Positions 60,693 through 64,000 of a stretch of DNA of 64,000 nucleotides are shown in pieces. This DNA is from Caballeronia zhejiangensis. GTDB lineage: Bacteria; Pseudomonadota; Gammaproteobacteria; Burkholderiales; Burkholderiaceae. The translations under genes were made by a program, and so were the position numbers. The DNA lies in assembly GCF_000698575.1 (NCBI RefSeq), contig NZ_JFHD01000014.1:62001-126000 (forward strand), given 5' to 3'. The notes below the pieces were generated by a model. That model worked only from the letters and a program-made list of their open reading frames with translations, had not been told where the DNA came from and made no database searches. The number at the start of each line of letters is the position of its first letter. The first letter of the stretch is position 1.

Positions 60693-61169
60693 ATGGCGCT
60701 CAGCATCAGCCTGACGGTCAATGGGAAACCGGTGACCGCCACCGTCGAACCGCACGTTCTGCTCGTCCAGTTTCTCCGCGATCAACTCAGGCTCACCGGC
60801 ACGCATATCGGCTGCGACACGGCGCAGTGCGGCGCGTGCACCGTCCATCTCGATGGCCGCGCGATCAAGTCGTGCAACATCCTCGCCGCGCAGGCGGACG
60901 GCATGGAAGTCACGACCATCGAAGGCATGGCGAAAGACGGCCAGCTTCATCCGATGCAGGCGGCGTTCAGGGAATGTCACGGCCTTCAGTGCGGCTTCTG
61001 CACGCCGGGCATGGTGATGAGCGCGAGCGCGCTGGCTGCGCAATCGCCGAATCTCTCCGAAGAAGAAGTGCGCGAGCAGCTCGACGGCAATCTGTGTCGC
61101 TGCACGGGCTATCACAACATCGTCAAGGCGGTCTTGCAGGGCGCGCAAAACATGAAAGCGGGCGCCTGA
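60693..61169 (+). CDS. (2Fe-2S) small subunit of a CoxS-like molybdenum hydroxylase
   Basis: This is a 158-aa electron-transfer subunit with two [2Fe-2S] sites. The plant-type site is [21 protein letters not shown], and the helical site is CGFCTPGM with CRCTGYHNI. It passes electrons from the molybdenum subunit to the FAD subunit. It starts at ATG 60693 with AGGAGA well placed; a GTG at 60687 is less likely. First gene of an S-L-M operon, 57 bp before the large subunit. Confidence 0.95.
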   Translation: MALSISLTVNGKPVTATVEPHVLLVQFLRDQLRLTGTHIGCDTAQCGACTVHLDGRAIKSCNILAAQADGMEVTTIEGMAKDGQLHPMQAAFRECHGLQCGFCTPGMVMSASALAAQSPNLSEEEVREQLDGNLCRCTGYHNIVKAVLQGAQNMKAGA

Positions 61170-61226
61170 TCCCGCGTCAATCCACATTTCACACGATGTA
61201 TCGCGCCTTTGACCAAGGAGATCGCG

Positions 61227-63608
61227 ATGAATGCCCCTGAGAAACAGAAACTGATCGGCGCTGGCGTGAAGCGCAAGGAAGACTATCGATTCCTGACGGG
61301 CGCGGGCCAGTACACCGACGACGTCGTCATGCCGCAGCAAAGCTACGGCGTGTTCCTGCGTTCGCCGCACGCGCACGCGAAGATCGCGCGCATCGATATC
61401 GAAGCGGCGCTGAAGTCGCCGGGCGTGATCGGCATCTTCACCGGCAAGGACATGGCGGGCGAAAACGTCGGCGGACTGCCGTGCGGCTGGCTCATCCACA
61501 GCACCGACGGCTCGCCGATGCACGAGCCGCCGCATCCCGTCATCGCGCACGACAAGGTGTTGCACGTCGGCGATCAGGTCGCGCTCGTCGTCGCCGAATC
61601 GGTGAAGGAGGCGAAGGACGCGCTCGAACTCATCGAGGTCGATTACGACGAACTGCCCGCGACGGTCGATACGGCGAGCGCATCGGACGCGGGCCAGCCG
61701 CTCGTGCACGACAGCGTGCCGAACAACGTCTGCTACAACTGGGGCCACGGCGACAAGGCCGCGACCGACGCCGCGTTCGCGAAAGCCGCGCACGTCACGA
61801 CGCTCGATATCGTGAATCAGCGGCTCGTGCCGAACGCGATCGAGCCGCGCGCGGTCAACGCGAGCTATTCGAAGCACGACGACAGCTACACGGTCTACGT
61901 CGCGAATCAGAACCCGCACGTCGAGCGCTTGCTGATGGCGGCGTTCGTGCTGTCGCTGCCGGAATCGAAGCTGCGCGTGATCGCGCCGGATGTCGGCGGC
62001 GGCTTCGGCTCGAAGATTTTCCTGTATCCGGAAGATGTCGCGCTGACGTGGGCATCGAAGAAAGTCGGGCGTCCGATCAAGTGGGTGGCCGAGCGCTCCG
62101 AAGCCTTCCTCTCCGACGCGCACGGCCGCGATCATGTGACCAAGGCCGAACTCGCGCTCGACAAGGACAACAAGTTCATCGGCATGCGCGTGCATACGAC
62201 GGCGAACATGGGCGCGTACCTGTCGACGTTCGCATCGTCGATTCCGACCGTGCTTTACGCGACGCTGCTCGCGGGCCAGTACACGACGCCCGCGATCTAC
62301 GCCGAAGTGAAAGCGGTCTTCACGAACACGGTGCCCGTCGATGCCTATCGCGGCGCGGGCCGGCCGGAAGCGACGTATGTCGTCGAGCGGCTCGTCGAGA
62401 CGGCGGCGCGCGAGCTGAATATCGATCCCGTCGAATTGAGGCGGCGCAATTTCATCCGCGAGTTTCCGTACGCGACGCCGGTCGGTCTCACGTACGACAT
62501 CGGCGATTACGACGCGTGCCTGAATCGCGCGCTGGAACTCGCGGATGTCGCGGGTTTCGCAAAACGGCGCGACGAATCGAAGCAGAAGGGCAAGCTGCGC
62601 GGCATCGGCTATTCGTGCTACATCGAAGCGTGCGGGCTCGCGCCGTCGAACGTGGCGGGCGCGCTCGGTGCGCGTGCGGGTCTCTTCGAAGCGGGCGAAG
62701 TGCGCGTGCACCCGACCGGCTCCGTCACCGTCTTCACCGGTTCGCACAGTCACGGACAGGGCCACGAAACGACGTTCGCGCAAGTGGTCGCGGACCGGCT
62801 CGGCATCGCGATCGAGAACGTCGAGATCATTCACGGCGATACGGGGCGCATCCCGTTCGGCATGGGCACGTACGGCTCGCGTTCGATTTCGGTGGGCGGC
62901 TCCGCGATCATGAAAGCGCTCGATAAAGTCGAAGCGAAGGCGAAGAAGATCGCGGCGCATCTGCTGGAAGCGTCGGCGGAAGATATCGAGTTCACCAACG
63001 GCGTGTTCCGCGTGAAGGGCACCGATCGCACGAAATCGTTCGTCGACGTCTCGCTCGCCGCGTACGTGCCGCACAACTTCCCGCTCGAAACCATGGAGCC
63101 GGGCCTCAACGAAAACGCGTTCTACGATCCGACCAACTTCACGTATCCGTCGGGCGCGTATGTGTGCGAAGTCGAGGTCGATCAGGACACCGGCGAAACG
63201 CGCATCGAACAGTTCACGGCCGTCGATGACTTCGGCAACGTCATCAATCCGATGATCGTCGAAGGGCAAGTGCATGGCGGGCTGGGGCAGGGCATCGGCC
63301 AGGCGATGCTCGAACGCTGCGTCTACGATGACAGCACCGGCCAGTTGCTCTCCGGCTCGTTCATGGATTACGCGATGCCGCACGCTAGCGATCTGCCGAA
63401 CTTCACCGTCGAGACCGCGAAGGGCACGCCGTGCACGCACAATCCGCTCGGCGTGAAGGGCTGCGGCGAAGCGGGCGCAATCGGTTCGCCGCCGGCGGTC
63501 ATCAACGCGATTCTCGATGCGCTCGCGCCGCTCGGCGTGAAGGACTTGCAGATGCCCGCGACGCCGCATCGCGTGTGGACCGCGATGCATAACGCTCAAC
63601 GCGCCTGA
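61227..63608 (+). CDS. Molybdopterin-binding large subunit, form II CoxL-like (xanthine dehydrogenase family)
   Basis: This is a 793-aa catalytic subunit of a molybdenum hydroxylase. It has an aldehyde oxidase a/b hammerhead domain (about 20-130) and Mo-cofactor domains (about 150-790) with [10 protein letters not shown], the form II active-site loop AYRGAGR (from residue 373), [11 protein letters not shown] and the catalytic Glu in [12 protein letters not shown]. True CO dehydrogenase (form I) has AYxCSFR, so this enzyme probably oxidises another carbonyl or heterocycle. AAGGAG sits before the ATG at 61227; a TTG at 61209 is possible. Confidence 0.95.
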   Translation: MNAPEKQKLIGAGVKRKEDYRFLTGAGQYTDDVVMPQQSYGVFLRSPHAHAKIARIDIEAALKSPGVIGIFTGKDMAGENVGGLPCGWLIHSTDGSPMHEPPHPVIAHDKVLHVGDQVALVVAESVKEAKDALELIEVDYDELPATVDTASASDAGQPLVHDSVPNNVCYNWGHGDKAATDAAFAKAAHVTTLDIVNQRLVPNAIEPRAVNASYSKHDDSYTVYVANQNPHVERLLMAAFVLSLPESKLRVIAPDVGGGFGSKIFLYPEDVALTWASKKVGRPIKWVAERSEAFLSDAHGRDHVTKAELALDKDNKFIGMRVHTTANMGAYLSTFASSIPTVLYATLLAGQYTTPAIYAEVKAVFTNTVPVDAYRGAGRPEATYVVERLVETAARELNIDPVELRRRNFIREFPYATPVGLTYDIGDYDACLNRALELADVAGFAKRRDESKQKGKLRGIGYSCYIEACGLAPSNVAGALGARAGLFEAGEVRVHPTGSVTVFTGSHSHGQGHETTFAQVVADRLGIAIENVEIIHGDTGRIPFGMGTYGSRSISVGGSAIMKALDKVEAKAKKIAAHLLEASAEDIEFTNGVFRVKGTDRTKSFVDVSLAAYVPHNFPLETMEPGLNENAFYDPTNFTYPSGAYVCEVEVDQDTGETRIEQFTAVDDFGNVINPMIVEGQVHGGLGQGIGQAMLERCVYDDSTGQLLSGSFMDYAMPHASDLPNFTVETAKGTPCTHNPLGVKGCGEAGAIGSPPAVINAILDALAPLGVKDLQMPATPHRVWTAMHNAQRA

Positions 63609-63620
63609 GGAGACCGGCAA

Positions 63621-64000
63621 ATGTACTCATTCGACTATCAGAAAGCGGACGAAGCGAAGGCGGCGGTCGCGGTGCTTTCCGCCAACGGCGACGCCAAGTT
63701 CCTCGCGGGCGGCCAAAGCCTCTTGCCGACGATGCGCCTGCGGCTCGCACAGCCCTCGGCGCTCGTCGACGTGACGCGCATCGCGTCGATGAAAAACGTC
63801 ACGCTCGACGGCGACAAGCTCACGATCGGCGGCGCGGTGTCTCATGCGGCGGTCGCATCGAACGCGGATGTGCAGCGCGCGCTGCCGGGGCTCGCGGATC
63901 TCGCGGGACGCATCGGTGATCGACAGGTTCGCGAGCGCGGCACGATCGGCGGCTCGCTCGCCAACGACGATCCGGCGGCGTGCTATCCGTCAGCCGTGCT
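63621..64000 (+). CDS. FAD-binding medium subunit, CoxM-like (partial, cut by window end)
   Basis: The first 126 residues of the FAD subunit are visible. MYSFDYQKADEAKAAVAVL opens the FAD_binding_5 domain; AGGQSLLPTMRLRLAQP and RQVRERGTIGGSLANDDPAA are the two FAD contacts. The subunit passes electrons from the iron-sulfur subunit to an acceptor. GAGGAGA precedes the ATG. The frame is open at the window edge. Confidence 0.93.
   Translation, partial: MYSFDYQKADEAKAAVAVLSANGDAKFLAGGQSLLPTMRLRLAQPSALVDVTRIASMKNVTLDGDKLTIGGAVSHAAVASNADVQRALPGLADLAGRIGDRQVRERGTIGGSLANDDPAACYPSAV

Noticed and set aside
60594-63620. Minus-strand open frame of about 1,000 codons opposite the coxS/coxL genes
   Set aside because: It is an antisense frame of a high-GC codon pattern; the protein is Arg/His/Asp-rich without domains, while the plus strand encodes clear CoxS and CoxL families.
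1-64000. tRNA, rRNA, CRISPR arrays, insertion sequences or prophage
   Set aside because: No T-loop or anticodon-arm pattern, no regularly spaced repeats, and no transposase, integrase (other than chromosomal XerC) or phage structural genes were seen on either strand.

Overview
The window is a GC-rich stretch of housekeeping chromosome from a betaproteobacterium of the Burkholderiaceae, most likely Caballeronia, Paraburkholderia or a close relative. This is inferred from protein sequences and gene neighbourhoods: a gspDEFCGHIJKLMN type II secretion operon, DksA with a single cysteine, a DUF3717 protein with the AINYWR motif, HslV beginning MEQFHGTT, and the cluster metK / lpxL / dapF / DUF484 / xerC. 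Core genes (metK, dapF, xerC, hslUV, gshA, hupB) argue for the primary chromosome. I see no IS element, prophage, CRISPR array, tRNA or rRNA.

Layout. 0.3-4.6 kb: a GMC oxidoreductase divergent from a LysR regulator, a CYTH protein, an Lrp/AsnC regulator and a DUF3717 protein. 4.8-7.5 kb: an OmpR-type two-component pair and a SET-domain protein. 7.7-13.5 kb, all on the minus strand: a YqjM-type ene-reductase, a glutamine amidotransferase-like protein, a MarR regulator with four C-terminal cysteines, a YbdK ligase and a CPA2 antiporter. Two unusual AT-rich intergenic regions lie at 10.4-11.1 and 13.5-14.3 kb. 14.3-19.7 kb: an MnmC with a degenerate methyltransferase half, a DedA-rhodanese fusion, HU, a COG0523 GTPase lacking CxCC, and a lytic transglycosylase. 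20.3-31.7 kb: the complete 12-gene T2SS operon. 31.7-36.7 kb: an outer-membrane efflux factor, a small membrane protein, a MarR regulator, an EmrB-type MFS pump (no adaptor gene is present) and a lipoprotein. 36.8-42.8 kb: gshA, ada, a candidate small RNA, hslU, hslV and dksA. 43.3-49.2 kb: a ZigA-like COG0523 GTPase, rlmI, xerC, DUF484, dapF and lpxL. 49.3-60.5 kb: metK behind a switch-like leader, a NemA-type ene-reductase, a PhyH dioxygenase, DUF3185, MscS, an aldo-keto reductase, ferredoxin-NADP reductase, a soluble histidine kinase with a NarL-type regulator, and an amino-acid permease. 60.7-64.0 kb: a form II CoxL-like molybdenum hydroxylase operon (S-L-M) cut off by the window end.

How the genes work together. 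GspC-N with GspD, E and F form one secretion machine. HslUV is a protease pair. GshA makes glutathione precursor. MetK supplies SAM to methyltransferases such as RlmI. The cox-like genes encode one hydroxylase. The strongest leads for new biology are non-coding: (i) the metK 5' leader, where one anti-Shine-Dalgarno strand can pair with either of two identical heptamers; (ii) a roughly 60-nt promoter-to-terminator unit at 39.9-40.0 kb with a tandem UGUCUCCUCC repeat; (iii) a cluster of GTTTAC hexamers at 14.07-14.29 kb; (iv) a DnaA-box-like cluster at 10.76-10.95 kb.
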